A DNA stretch of 64,000 nt from Candidatus Eremiobacteraceae bacterium (GTDB taxonomy: Bacteria > Vulcanimicrobiota > Vulcanimicrobiia > Eremiobacterales > Eremiobacteraceae). The DNA is taken from NCBI GenBank assembly GCA_035710745.1, contig DASTCX010000014.1, forward strand, positions 1-64,000. Direction: 5' to 3'. Within the stretch, counting starts at the first letter, position 1; each line of letters starts with the position of its first letter. A program made the translations under genes and the position numbers. Below are positions 24,956-33,502 of the stretch, one piece after another. The notes under the pieces are model-generated. The model worked only from the letters and a program-made list of their open reading frames with translations, had not been told where the DNA came from and did no database searches.

Positions 24956-25957
24956 ATGCGGCTGGTCGCCGTCATCGCCGTCGGTCTAGCCGGCTGCAGC
25001 GCGCTGCCGCATCACTCCGGCATCTACGCGATCATCGATCTTGCGCCGCACGCCCAAGTGAAGGCGCTCGTACCGGCGGAGGCCGGTCACGTGCTCGTCG
25101 TCGCAGACGACCTGCAGACCCACAACGACACACTGATCGATGTGGCGTCCGACGGCTCCGTGAAAGCGCTGCCGGTGAGCGGGAACTGGCACGACATCAC
25201 CGGCATTTCGCGTGGCACGGATGGAACCGTCTGGTTGTCGGCAGGCGATCCGCGAACGCGCCGCTACGAAGTCGCGCGCTATGCATCCGGCCGCGTCGAG
25301 TTCGAGCGTCGAACGGCAGGCTCGGCCGCATCGATCGCTGGCGCGCCGGATGGTTCCGCTTGGGTGGCGGAGACGTCGAACGATGAGATCAGGCATATCA
25401 CAAGCGCCGGCGAACTCACGGAATTCAAGCTTGCGCGGATCGCTTTGGTGCCTCACGCCGGTCCGTGGAGCATCGCGATCGACAAGCTCGGTGATGCGTG
25501 GTTCACGCTCACGTGGGCGGACGCGATCGGGCGGATGACACCCGCGGGTAGGCTCTCCATATTCAAGGTCAAGACCCCGAATAGCCGGCCGCAGGGGATC
25601 GGCATAGGCCCGGACGGCGATGTGTGGTTCACCGAACTGACCGCGAATAGGATCGGACGGATCTCACCCGCCGGCGCCGTGACGGAGTTCGCGAGTCCGA
25701 GTATCCGAGACAATCCGCACGCGATAGTCGCCGGCATGAACGACGACCTCTGGTTCTGCGAGATCGGCACCATCGGTCGAATCACAACGTCAGGCGAGAT
25801 CACGACTCGGCTGGCGCCGTTCGGTGCGTGCGGCGGGATCGGGGTCGATCGGTCAGGGCAGGTCTGGTTCACGCAAGACATCCCGTCGGCCTTATTTCGT
25901 GGACCAACGCGAACGGCAGTCGCGACGTTCACGGAAACGGACTGGTCGGAACGCTAG
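24956..25957 (+). CDS. Lipoprotein of Vgb/streptogramin-lyase-like beta-propeller type
   Basis: A 333-residue protein from ATG 24956. Signal peptide with lipobox GLAGCSAL. Repeats such as GPDGDVWFTELTANRIGRIS and GAVTEF, about 40 residues apart, match the seven-bladed Vgb/virginiamycin B lyase repeat. The catalytic His of true lyases cannot be assigned here, and most such homologues in soil bacteria are of unknown role. It is oriented divergently from the 24326 gene. Extracellular or periplasmic, membrane-anchored. Confidence 0.8.
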   Translation: MRLVAVIAVGLAGCSALPHHSGIYAIIDLAPHAQVKALVPAEAGHVLVVADDLQTHNDTLIDVASDGSVKALPVSGNWHDITGISRGTDGTVWLSAGDPRTRRYEVARYASGRVEFERRTAGSAASIAGAPDGSAWVAETSNDEIRHITSAGELTEFKLARIALVPHAGPWSIAIDKLGDAWFTLTWADAIGRMTPAGRLSIFKVKTPNSRPQGIGIGPDGDVWFTELTANRIGRISPAGAVTEFASPSIRDNPHAIVAGMNDDLWFCEIGTIGRITTSGEITTRLAPFGACGGIGVDRSGQVWFTQDIPSALFRGPTRTAVATFTETDWSER

Positions 25958-25976
25958 TTTGACGTCATTCGCGCAA

Positions 25977-26010
25977 GGCCGCGGCGGTCGAGCTAAAGCT
26001 CGACCGCTAC
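25977..26010. repeat. GGTCGAG-type palindromic repeat
   Basis: GGCCGCGGCGGTCGAGCTAA then AGCTCGACCGCTAC, between converging genes. Confidence 0.85.
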
Positions 26011-26045
26011 ATTCATCTTTAGTAAGGCGGCGGCGGTCCTTGCTC

Positions 26046-26771
26046 TCATGCGTCCAAAGCAAACGTGTAGATGATGAGGTAGTCGCGCGTCGTGGGGTTG
26101 CCGTCGAGCAGCGGGGAGCGGTAGACACTACCGCGCGCGGCCTTGAGAGCTGCGTCGTCGAGCTGCGAGCTGCCTGAGGACTGGACCACGACTGCAGCCT
26201 CGACCTGACCATCAAGGCCGATCGTCACGCGAACCGTTACGGTCCCTTCGACGTTCTCATCCTTGGCGATCTCCGGATAGTCCGGCGTCATTTTGCGGAT
26301 GAATTCGCTGTCGACGATCTGCTCAGGTGCTCCGGGTGTCGGGCTTGCGGCGGGAGCAGCGGATGGTAGTGAGGTCGGCGGCGAGACGACTGGCGCCCCG
26401 GTCGGTGTCGCGATATCTGTGATCCCGCCGTGTTTCGGTTTGTTGTCGCCCGAACTTTGGTGTGGCGGGTGTACGGGGGGACGTGTCTCCGGCGAGCGGG
26501 TTTGTTGTTCGTGCGGCACCGCCGTCACGACGATGCGCGGGGTAGGCGCTGGAGTCGGGGTCGGGGTCGCCTTTATCAGGTGTTCGAGCTGCGCATATTG
26601 CAGCGGTGCGGCCGCCGCTGGTTGGAAGCGAGGAAATATGCTGCTGCCGACGCTGCCGATGACGACGTGGACGAGCGCCGAGGCGACGATAAACGAGAGC
26701 GTCAGCACCGCGAGCGCATATTTCTCGCGTTTCGTGAAGAGCGGCGGCGGCGAATCGGTTTGCGTGTCCAT
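26046..26771 (-). CDS. TonB-family energy-transducer-like protein
   Basis: A 241-residue protein with an N-terminal cytoplasmic tail, one membrane helix (YALAVLTLSFIVASALVHVV), a Pro/Thr-rich periplasmic linker (TPTPTPAPTP) and a C-terminal TonB-type domain (YPEIAKDENVEGTVTVRVTI and ALKAARGSVYRSP). It lacks neighbouring exbB/exbD and receptor genes, so it may be an orphan TonB or a structural periplasm-spanning protein. It lies 47 bases downstream of the HD-domain gene, on the same strand. Confidence 0.85.
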   Translation of the reverse strand: MDTQTDSPPPLFTKREKYALAVLTLSFIVASALVHVVIGSVGSSIFPRFQPAAAAPLQYAQLEHLIKATPTPTPAPTPRIVVTAVPHEQQTRSPETRPPVHPPHQSSGDNKPKHGGITDIATPTGAPVVSPPTSLPSAAPAASPTPGAPEQIVDSEFIRKMTPDYPEIAKDENVEGTVTVRVTIGLDGQVEAAVVVQSSGSSQLDDAALKAARGSVYRSPLLDGNPTTRDYLIIYTFALDA

Positions 26772-26818
26772 CGTGCACGCTATGTCGCGCTAGCGTGCCC
26801 GACGGTTCACATCGAGTG

Positions 26819-27457
26819 CTACTCGTGCGCGGATTCTTCGCCGCGTTCCGACTCCGTGTCGAGCGCATCGACCACTTCCGTGAGCCTGCGCACGATGGAC
26901 GTCCGCCGGGGATCGTCCGGCCCACCGCTATACACCCCGATGAGCTGGCGGTAGTTCCATACGATCCGGTCGCGTCCGCCGTCGCGACTGAAGCGCGACC
27001 AAAGGCGGTCACCGACGACGCGGTAGTCATCGAGCATCGACCGCGCGTTGTGGAGCTTATCGGCGGCGCTGATGAGGTAGACGGAAACGTCGTCGTCGGC
27101 GGCGAGCTGCTCGATGTAATGCTGCTTGCGTTCGCGCCACGGCGCCTTGACTTTCGGGTCTTCTTCGAGCGAGTCGGAACACGACTCGACGATGTCGGCG
27201 ACTCGAGATCCGAAATGTGTCCGAATCTCTTCGAGCCGCCGATGGCCGCCTTGATCCTCGGCAGCGTCGTGGAGCAGCGCGGCGATCGCCTCATCTTCCG
27301 TGCCGCCCGCGTCGATGACGAGGCCCGCAACCGCGAGCAAGTGGCCGAGGTAGGGAATCTTCGTGCCCTTGCGCCGCTGGTCTGCATGGACGAGCGCGGC
27401 ATAACGTACCGCATCGAGAAAGCGGTCGGTGAGTCGGGTGCCGGTTTCATCCATCAT
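26819..27457 (-). CDS. HD-domain phosphohydrolase (SpoT/MESH1-like)
   Basis: A 212-residue protein. H..HD..D metal ligands: YLGHLLAVAGLV, AALLHDAAEDQGG and ISAADKLHNARSML. This is the (p)ppGpp hydrolase-type HD domain seen in RelA/SpoT and in small alarmone hydrolases. There is no synthetase, TGS or ACT domain, so it is a stand-alone hydrolase; whether it acts on ppGpp is a guess. It is upstream of the TonB-like gene with a 47-base gap. Confidence 0.87.
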   Translation of the reverse strand: MMDETGTRLTDRFLDAVRYAALVHADQRRKGTKIPYLGHLLAVAGLVIDAGGTEDEAIAALLHDAAEDQGGHRRLEEIRTHFGSRVADIVESCSDSLEEDPKVKAPWRERKQHYIEQLAADDDVSVYLISAADKLHNARSMLDDYRVVGDRLWSRFSRDGGRDRIVWNYRQLIGVYSGGPDDPRRTSIVRRLTEVVDALDTESERGEESAHE

Positions 27458-27613
27458 CTATATAATAGCGTGGATTGGCGTCCCACCCAAGGCGGTCATC
27501 TTATGGACGGGTCGTTATCTGGACGGAATTCGCCATTAAGGGTTGACGCGGAGGAGTTCGTAGACGGCGGACCGTAGCGCCCTTGCCCCGTAACCAAAAT
27601 CGAGGAGTCAAAG

Positions 27614-27997
27614 ATGGCCACAGCCAGCAAAGTCGGCATCAAAGGCATCGACACGACGATGTATCTCGTCAAGGACGTCGATCGAGCGAAGAAATTTTAC
27701 ACCGATCTCTTGGGATTCGAGCCGACCCTCGAGTTCTTGCCCGTCGGCGTCGAGTGGACGTTTCCGACCGGCGAGACCTTCGGCCTCGTAAAACCGCCGA
27801 ATGCGCCGTGGGAGAAATCAGGCGGCGTGCATTTCGGCGTCGAGGACATCAAAGCTGCAGTCGCCGAGTGCCAGGAGCGCGGTATCGTGTTCGAAGATGA
27901 AGCGAAGATCTACGAGACGCCCGGCTGCTTCTTGGCGTTCGCGCTCGATACCGAAGGGAGCGGCCTCATCCTCCACCAGTTGAAGCCCGGCCGCTAG
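27614..27997 (+). CDS. VOC-family (glyoxalase-like) protein
   Basis: A 127-residue protein with a GAGGAG ribosome-binding site. The two beta-alpha-beta-beta-beta modules start at DTTMYLVKDVDRAKKFYTDL and GGVHFGVEDIKAAVAECQER. The metal-ligand positions are partly present, including a His in GVHFGVED. Many members of this family are glyoxalases, dioxygenases or resistance proteins, so substrate prediction is not possible. The gene is isolated, converging with the 27999 gene with almost no gap. Confidence 0.88.
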   Translation: MATASKVGIKGIDTTMYLVKDVDRAKKFYTDLLGFEPTLEFLPVGVEWTFPTGETFGLVKPPNAPWEKSGGVHFGVEDIKAAVAECQERGIVFEDEAKIYETPGCFLAFALDTEGSGLILHQLKPGR

Positions 27998-27998
27998 G

Positions 27999-28529
27999 TC
28001 ACTTCAGGCGCGCAAGCGCCACGATGTACCACGCGCCGTTCTTTTCACCGATCTCCAGCGACCCGTCGTCTTCCAAGACGCCGGGTCCGTGTTTATAGTA
28101 AAGGATGAGCTTGTTGAGCGGCTTGATGCTCGCCCCGTACGTGTGGCCGTTCGGGTCTGCGTAGTGCGGATCGGGATCGGGGGCGAGTTTTGTGACCTTC
28201 GTGCCGACGATCGTCTCGACTTCGAATGCCTTGAGCATCGTCTCGGTGAGCCAGCGCGACGATGTGTCGGCGGTACCCCAGTACACGAGCGAGTCGACTG
28301 TCTTTCCGTCATGTGCATTGATGGCATCGGATAGGCGTTGCGCGAGTTCTTGCGCCGTCTTCGGGAGCGCTGCCGCGGTCGAGCCGGCGCGAGAGGCGAT
28401 CGGAAGGGCGAGCGCGAGACCCAAAGAGAGAAGAAGAGCTAGACCGAGTCCCAACTGGATAGCCCGCGGCGGTCGAGATGAATCTCGACCGCTCCCCATT
28501 TGACGTGAGTCTGGATCGCTAGGTTTCAC
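27999..28529 (-). CDS. Secreted hypothetical protein with repeat-derived N-terminal extension
   Basis: The frame opens at 28529 (176 residues), but codons 11-22 or so encode a GGTCGAG-type palindrome (GSGRDSSRPPR). A likely true start is the TTG at the beginning of LGLGLALLLSLGLALALP, which is a signal peptide. The mature region, about 130 residues, has the SnoaL/NTF2-like feel of LAQRLSDAINAHDGKTVD but no certain family. It lies directly after the acyltransferase gene, overlapping its end by 11 bases in the longest form. Confidence 0.6.
   Translation of the reverse strand: MKPSDPDSRQMGSGRDSSRPPRAIQLGLGLALLLSLGLALALPIASRAGSTAAALPKTAQELAQRLSDAINAHDGKTVDSLVYWGTADTSSRWLTETMLKAFEVETIVGTKVTKLAPDPDPHYADPNGHTYGASIKPLNKLILYYKHGPGVLEDDGSLEIGEKNGAWYIVALARLK
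28463..28497. repeat. GGTCGAG-type palindromic repeat inside a gene's 5' end
   Basis: CCGCGGCGGTCGAG, centre ATGAAT, CTCGACCGCTCC. It falls between the upstream gene's stop and the probable start of the signal-peptide gene. Confidence 0.8.
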
Positions 28530-29664
28530 TGTACACTTTGGACGTTTGCTGATCGCTCACGTTAGGTTTCTTGAAGTCGAGAATGCGGCGGACAGGCCGC
28601 TCGATCGCGGCGACGAGGCGATCGCGCACGCGCCGTTCCGTGATGTACCGTTCGACGAGCAACCAGCCGAGCGCGCCGACGAGCACGCCTGCTACCATCG
28701 CGGGGATCAAAGTCTGGCCGCCGGCGAATGCGAACCACGCCTCGATTGGATCGTGATAGAGGTAGATGCTGTACGCCATGATCCCGATCATCGCGAGCGC
28801 CCGATACGAGAGAACGCGTTGAAAGACGCCATTGGCGACGCCGGCAAGGACGAGGAAGAAGGCAGCGACCTGCCACCATATCTGGTTCTGCACGGCGTAC
28901 GCGAGATGACCCTTCGGTTCGAGCCACAGCGAGGCGGCAACGGCGATGACGAACAACGCGGGCGCGAAGCGGTTCACTTTGTTTCCACGGATCGCAAGAT
29001 CGGCCGCGATGATGCCGAGCAGAAAGCCCGGCAGCGTTGCGAAGTCGAGCCGCTGGAAGGGCGTGAACCAGTACACCGACGGAGCCGCGATCATGAGCGC
29101 GTAGATCGTCACCGGCCAGCGCATGTAGAGCCACATGAGAATCGGGAAGACGATGTACCACCGCATTTCGACGGCGAGCGTCCAGAAGGCACCGCATAGA
29201 TTCGTTGAGCTGTTCAGGAAGAACAACTGCAAGACGCCGTTGCCGAATGTCGGCGGCAACTTGACCGTCGGCCACGGAACTTCTCCGCCGTGCGCGACCA
29301 CGAAGAGCGAAACGGCGAGCAGCGCTAGGAACGCCACCCAATATGCAGGCACGATCCGGACGACGCGCCGGCAATAAAAGCGGACGACGTCGAACGAAAG
29401 CGCACCGGACTCGAAGCGCCGCCGCAAGATCGGGTAGGCGAGGCAAAACCCGGAAATGACGAAGAAGAGGTCGACGCCGTGCGCGCCCTCCTCGAGCGCG
29501 TGATAGGACCACCCTTGATGAAAATCCATCGTGTATTTGGCGCCGTGGCAAGCGACGACGAGGAGGATCGCGATGCCCCGCAGGCCGTCCATGTACGCAA
29601 GGTGCTGCGGCGCGACGCTTGGCGATGCGGAACTGGGACCGGGGATTGACGCATTGTCGTTCAC
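28519..29664 (-). CDS. Acyltransferase family 3 membrane protein (OafA/YrhL-like)
   Basis: A 381-residue protein starting with GTG. It has about ten membrane helices. AYMDGLRGIAILLVVACHG with the conserved His, and GVDLFFVISGFCLAYPI, mark acyltransferase 3 (PF01757). These enzymes O-acylate sugars or lipids at the cytoplasmic membrane. The C-terminal tail is basic and lacks the SGNH domain of OafA. It is divergent from the LVIVD-repeat gene across 48 bases, so the two share a promoter region. Confidence 0.9.
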   Translation of the reverse strand: MNDNASIPGPSSASPSVAPQHLAYMDGLRGIAILLVVACHGAKYTMDFHQGWSYHALEEGAHGVDLFFVISGFCLAYPILRRRFESGALSFDVVRFYCRRVVRIVPAYWVAFLALLAVSLFVVAHGGEVPWPTVKLPPTFGNGVLQLFFLNSSTNLCGAFWTLAVEMRWYIVFPILMWLYMRWPVTIYALMIAAPSVYWFTPFQRLDFATLPGFLLGIIAADLAIRGNKVNRFAPALFVIAVAASLWLEPKGHLAYAVQNQIWWQVAAFFLVLAGVANGVFQRVLSYRALAMIGIMAYSIYLYHDPIEAWFAFAGGQTLIPAMVAGVLVGALGWLLVERYITERRVRDRLVAAIERPVRRILDFKKPNVSDQQTSKVYSET

Positions 29665-29712
29665 GATGGGGTGAAGGTTGAACGCGCCCTCGCCGCATAA
29701 GCGTCGGGCATC

Positions 29713-31305
29713 ATGCTAAAACGCTGCACTCTACCTATTGTTATCGTCCTAACGCTCGCCGTTCGGAGCCAAGCGGCCGCTGCGGCATCAAATGTCGAGC
29801 TTGTCGGGCATAATCCGCTCTTCAATCGCGGGATGAACGCCGCGCTCGCGCTCTACGACCACTACGTGTACGTCGGCGACCGGACCGACGGATCGTCTGT
29901 TTGCGTCGGTGCGACCGGCCTTCCGTCAGGCACGACGTGTCCGCATCCACATCCCGGGATACTCGTCGTCGACGTGAAGGACCCGTCGAAGCCGTCGGTC
30001 GTCGGGGAAATCGGGCCGCCTCACGCCGGCCTCGTCGGCATCACGACGCGCGAGCTGCGCGTCTGGCCCGCGAAAAAACTGCTCATCGTCATGAGCTTTC
30101 GGTGCAGCTCGGTCATCCACGCGTGCCCGAAGGGGACCGACAAAGACTTCCCATTCGACGTCTCGTTTTTCGATCTCGCCGATCCCGTCCATCCACGTTT
30201 CATCTCGAAGTACGTGCCGACGTCCCACGACGGTCGTGCCGTGAAGCCGCACGAGATGTTCCTCTGGATCGACCCTAACGACGCGGATCGCGGCCTGCTC
30301 TTCCTCTCGACGCCGACGATCGAGACCGATACCGCCCTGCCAAACCTCATCGTCGCGGACATCAGTCAGGTGAGCTCCGGCGGCACCGCGAGCGAGGTCG
30401 CCGAGGGGAATTGGAATCGTCTCTTCCCCGGCACGAATCGCCCGGACTACCCGTTCATCTCCGAAAGCAAGGGCATCTGCGGACCGTACGACTGCAACCT
30501 TTTCGTGCATTCCGTGAGCATTTCGCCTGACGGCAATCGCGCCTACCTATCTATGGAAGCGGGGCAATTCCTCATCCTCGATACGTCGTCGGTGGCGCGT
30601 GCCAAGGCCGGAGATCCCGTCATCTCGCTCAACTCGGACCTCGTGACGAAACCGGTCGACAGGGCGACGTGGGATCAGACGCCGTCATCGCCGACCGCCG
30701 TTCCTTTGAACTGCAAAAAGGATTGTCCGAACGGGCACTCGGCGGTGAAGGTACCAGGGCGCGCGCTCGTGTTGACGACCGACGAGGTCTACGGCACGTT
30801 TACATCGTCGTCGGGCGGATGCCCGTGGGGTTGGGAGCACCTCATCAATGTGACTGACGAGGCGGACCCGAAGATCGTCGGTGAGTACAAGCTACCGCAG
30901 GACGCGCAATCGTTTTGCGGCAGTGCAGGTGACGATGCAAACACAGAAGCGTACACGAGCTGGTCGTCGCACAATCCGACCGTGCTCCACGATCTCGCGA
31001 TCGCGACGTGGCACTCCGGCGGGCTCCAAGTGACCGACATCAGCGATCCCTCGCATCCAGTGCAGGCCGGTTCGTATTCGCCGACGCCGCTCGACCACGT
31101 CGCGACCGAAGATCCAGCGCTCGGACGCGGGGCGAGCCACATCGCGTTTTGGAGCTATCCGATCATCAGGGACGGTCTGATCTATCTCATAGACGTGCGC
31201 AACGGATTGTATATCTTGCGTTATACCGGTCCGCATGCGGATGAAGTCTCTCACGTGAGGTTTCTCGAGGGCAATTCCGACCTCGGCGACGGCGCGACGC
31301 CTTAG
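29713..31305 (+). CDS. Secreted LVIVD-repeat protein
   Basis: A 530-residue protein with a signal peptide ending RSQAAAAAS. Repeats such as GILVVDVKDPSKPSVVGEI, VSFFDLADPVHPRFISKY and GLQVTDISDPSHPVQAGSYS match the LVIVD repeat of bacterial and archaeal surface beta-propellers. The pairs CVG..TTC and C..CNLF suggest disulfides. A cell-surface or extracellular scaffold role is likely; the ligand is unknown. Its start lies 48 bases from the divergent acyltransferase gene. Confidence 0.83.
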   Translation: MLKRCTLPIVIVLTLAVRSQAAAAASNVELVGHNPLFNRGMNAALALYDHYVYVGDRTDGSSVCVGATGLPSGTTCPHPHPGILVVDVKDPSKPSVVGEIGPPHAGLVGITTRELRVWPAKKLLIVMSFRCSSVIHACPKGTDKDFPFDVSFFDLADPVHPRFISKYVPTSHDGRAVKPHEMFLWIDPNDADRGLLFLSTPTIETDTALPNLIVADISQVSSGGTASEVAEGNWNRLFPGTNRPDYPFISESKGICGPYDCNLFVHSVSISPDGNRAYLSMEAGQFLILDTSSVARAKAGDPVISLNSDLVTKPVDRATWDQTPSSPTAVPLNCKKDCPNGHSAVKVPGRALVLTTDEVYGTFTSSSGGCPWGWEHLINVTDEADPKIVGEYKLPQDAQSFCGSAGDDANTEAYTSWSSHNPTVLHDLAIATWHSGGLQVTDISDPSHPVQAGSYSPTPLDHVATEDPALGRGASHIAFWSYPIIRDGLIYLIDVRNGLYILRYTGPHADEVSHVRFLEGNSDLGDGATP

Positions 31306-31312
31306 AAAAAAG

Positions 31313-31344
31313 GGAGCGGTCGAGATATCTCGACCGCCGCGGCC
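31313..31344. repeat. GGTCGAG-type palindromic repeat, shortened centre
   Basis: GGAGCGGTCGAGATATCTCG then ACCGCCGCGGCC. The centre is compressed to ATAT, giving a near-perfect short palindrome. Confidence 0.85.
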
Positions 31345-31890
31345 TCACGGTTGCTTGACGCGATACAAAACGTGGCGCTGCAAGCGATTGCCGGCGGGTA
31401 TCTTCGGATGGTCGAAGTCGTCGGCGGGATCTCTCGTCATGCCGAGCCGTTCCATGACACGCTGCGAGCGGAGGTTGAGCGCTGACGTCATCGCCACGAC
31501 TTCGTTGACGCCTAGTTTGTCGAACGCGAATTTGAGCGCTGCGCGCGCACCTTCGGTGGCGTATCCCTTGCCCCAAAGATCGTAGGGAAGGCGCCAACCA
31601 ACCTCGGTCGCAGGCGTGAACGGCGCTTCGAAGGGCACCGCCTGCAAGGCAATGACGCCGCCGAACGACGGGCCCTCCTTAGGTTCGAGCACCCACCAGC
31701 CGTAGCCGTTCGCGTCGAGCGCTGCCCTGATGAACGCGGCGATCGAAATCGCCTTCGGACGATCGTACGTGCCGGGGAAGAATTCCATCACGCGTTCATC
31801 GGCGCCCATAGCTACCCACGGTTCAAGATCGTCGTCGCGCCAACCGCGCAGCGTAAGCCTAGCCGACTCGATCGTAGGTGCAGTGGGCAC
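31345..31890 (-). CDS. GNAT acetyltransferase (RimJ/RimL-like)
   Basis: A 181-residue protein, GTG start at 31890. ESARLTLRGWRDDDLEPW is the RimJ/RimL beginning and the pyrophosphate-binding loop is DLWGKGYATEGARAALKFAF. NLRSQRVMERLGM is the conserved C-terminal helix. It is likely to acetylate a protein N-terminus, a small molecule or an antibiotic. Single gene, between repeats. Confidence 0.9.
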   Translation of the reverse strand: MPTAPTIESARLTLRGWRDDDLEPWVAMGADERVMEFFPGTYDRPKAISIAAFIRAALDANGYGWWVLEPKEGPSFGGVIALQAVPFEAPFTPATEVGWRLPYDLWGKGYATEGARAALKFAFDKLGVNEVVAMTSALNLRSQRVMERLGMTRDPADDFDHPKIPAGNRLQRHVLYRVKQP

Positions 31891-31943
31891 AGTACGTCGT
31901 TACATACCTGGTTTCGCTCGGCCTACCATCTCGTCTAGAAGAT

Positions 31944-32027
31944 GGCCGCGGCGGTCGAGCTAAAGCTCGACCGCTACAGGTCCGTGATTCAAGGCCGCGG
32001 CGGTCGAGCTAAAGCTCGACCGCTACA
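31944..32027. repeat. Two GGTCGAG-type palindromic repeats
   Basis: Near-identical GGCCGCGGCGGTCGAGCTAA-type copies at 31944-31978 and 31993-32027. A decayed half of the GCTCGGC type lies just before, near 31910-31926. Confidence 0.9.
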
Positions 32028-32250
32028 GATCTTTGTTGGTGCAGTTCGTCCTCAACGTCGTCTTTTTGCGCGCAAGCGGCCAGACGGGCACTCGGTACCG
32101 GACTAGGCCATACGTCCTCCCTGCGGAAACTGCGGAGGTCACGCGGTTTTCGTGCGAGCAAATAATCATCGTGACCGTCGCTGAGGCGTTGTCGGTGTTG
32201 TCATGTCTAGCGATGGTTTATTCAGGTGCACCTTGAGGAGAATCAACACA

Positions 32251-33312
32251 ATGCGAATCCCATCTCTCGCGACGATAGCCGCCGCATCGGCAGTCATCGT
32301 CCTAGCCGGTTGTTCGGGCAACGGATCTTCGTCGATCTCGCAGCTCCCCGGCTCTATCGGCGCGCAGCACTCGATGGTCGCTCGCTCGACCAGCGCGCTG
32401 CCCCCGACGATTCAACGGATACCGCGAGTTCATACCTCGGATGCGCGGCAGTCGTTCAATTCCTGCCCGTCTTCAGGAGAGCTCGTCTACGCCGCCGACT
32501 TCAGTCTAAGCGTTGTCAACATCTACAGCTTCAGCAACAATACCTTGCAGCTGTGCGGCCAGCTCACGGGCCTCACCAATCCGCAGGGAATGACCGTCCA
32601 CGCCGGCGACCTGCTTGTCGCGAACACGGACGCTGGGAACACCCTGCGCTACCATCGCGGCGCGTCGGCACCTTTCAAAACCTACACGGATCCGACTGGC
32701 GAGTTCCCGACCGGCGTGACCGTCCTTAAGGACCGCACGGTGGTCGTGAGCAACATCTTCAATCCGAATACCGGCATCGGGTCCCTCTCGACGTTCCACC
32801 CGAACGGCACGTACGTCGGCACGTTCACGCCGCCGAACGTATCGGAGGACTTCTTCGTCACGAGCCTCGACGGCGTCAACGGGACCACCATCTTCACCGA
32901 TGGCTTCGACACCAGCGGATTCAGCGCGTTCTGGACGGGGTCGTGCCCCGCTGGCGCGTGCAGCGGCCTGACCGAGGTCGGTGAGGCGATGTCGTTCCCG
33001 GGCGGCTTGGTCGACACGAAGTCCGGCGACATCCTCGCGAGCGACCAGATCGGCAACACCGCCGATACGTTCGAAATGCCGAGCTTGACGCCCGTCACGT
33101 TCAGCTGGAACTCCGGCGGCGACACAGACGGCATCGACAACGACGTGGTGATCGGCAACCCGATCTCGCACGTCTTCGGCGCGGATGCGGCCAACAACGA
33201 GGTCAACTGCTTCCTGTACAGGCAGAGCGGCCATAGCACCGGCACCTGCGGGACCGGCGCGGGCAACTCGGGCGGCCAAGTGGTCGGCGTCGCGGTCGAC
33301 CCTGGTTCGTAA
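32251..33312 (+). CDS. Secreted lipoprotein, tandem paralogue 1
   Basis: A 353-residue protein with TTGAGGAGAA before ATG 32251. Lipobox VLAGCSGNG. Cys-containing propeller-like blades: NSCPSSGELVYAADFSLSVV, LCGQLTGLTNPQGMTV and SDQIGNTADTFEMPSLTP (here as ASDQIGNTADTFEMPSL). These motifs recur in the next two genes, so the three are tandem duplicates. Membrane-anchored outer protein; ligand unknown. It has its own intrinsic terminator. Confidence 0.78.
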   Translation: MRIPSLATIAAASAVIVLAGCSGNGSSSISQLPGSIGAQHSMVARSTSALPPTIQRIPRVHTSDARQSFNSCPSSGELVYAADFSLSVVNIYSFSNNTLQLCGQLTGLTNPQGMTVHAGDLLVANTDAGNTLRYHRGASAPFKTYTDPTGEFPTGVTVLKDRTVVVSNIFNPNTGIGSLSTFHPNGTYVGTFTPPNVSEDFFVTSLDGVNGTTIFTDGFDTSGFSAFWTGSCPAGACSGLTEVGEAMSFPGGLVDTKSGDILASDQIGNTADTFEMPSLTPVTFSWNSGGDTDGIDNDVVIGNPISHVFGADAANNEVNCFLYRQSGHSTGTCGTGAGNSGGQVVGVAVDPGS

Positions 33313-33333
33313 CCTCGACAATTCCACAACGCG

Positions 33334-33363
33334 GCGGGCGCCCTTGGGGGCGCCCGCTTTTTT
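33334..33363 (+). terminator. Rho-independent terminator
   Basis: GCGGGCGCCC, loop TTGG, GGGCGCCCGC, TTTTTT. Similar terminators follow the two paralogues downstream. Confidence 0.92.
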
Positions 33364-33502
33364 GTTGGCGGAGCAGGTTTAGGCGGCTTGGGGTCGCGCA
33401 AAAAGGGATTTGTCGCCGTGTCTTCGGGCGGGGCGCCGTTGAGCTTCTCCTGCCTCCGCCGCCGATGGCCACACACGGTGAATCACCTTGAGGAGGAAGC
33501 CA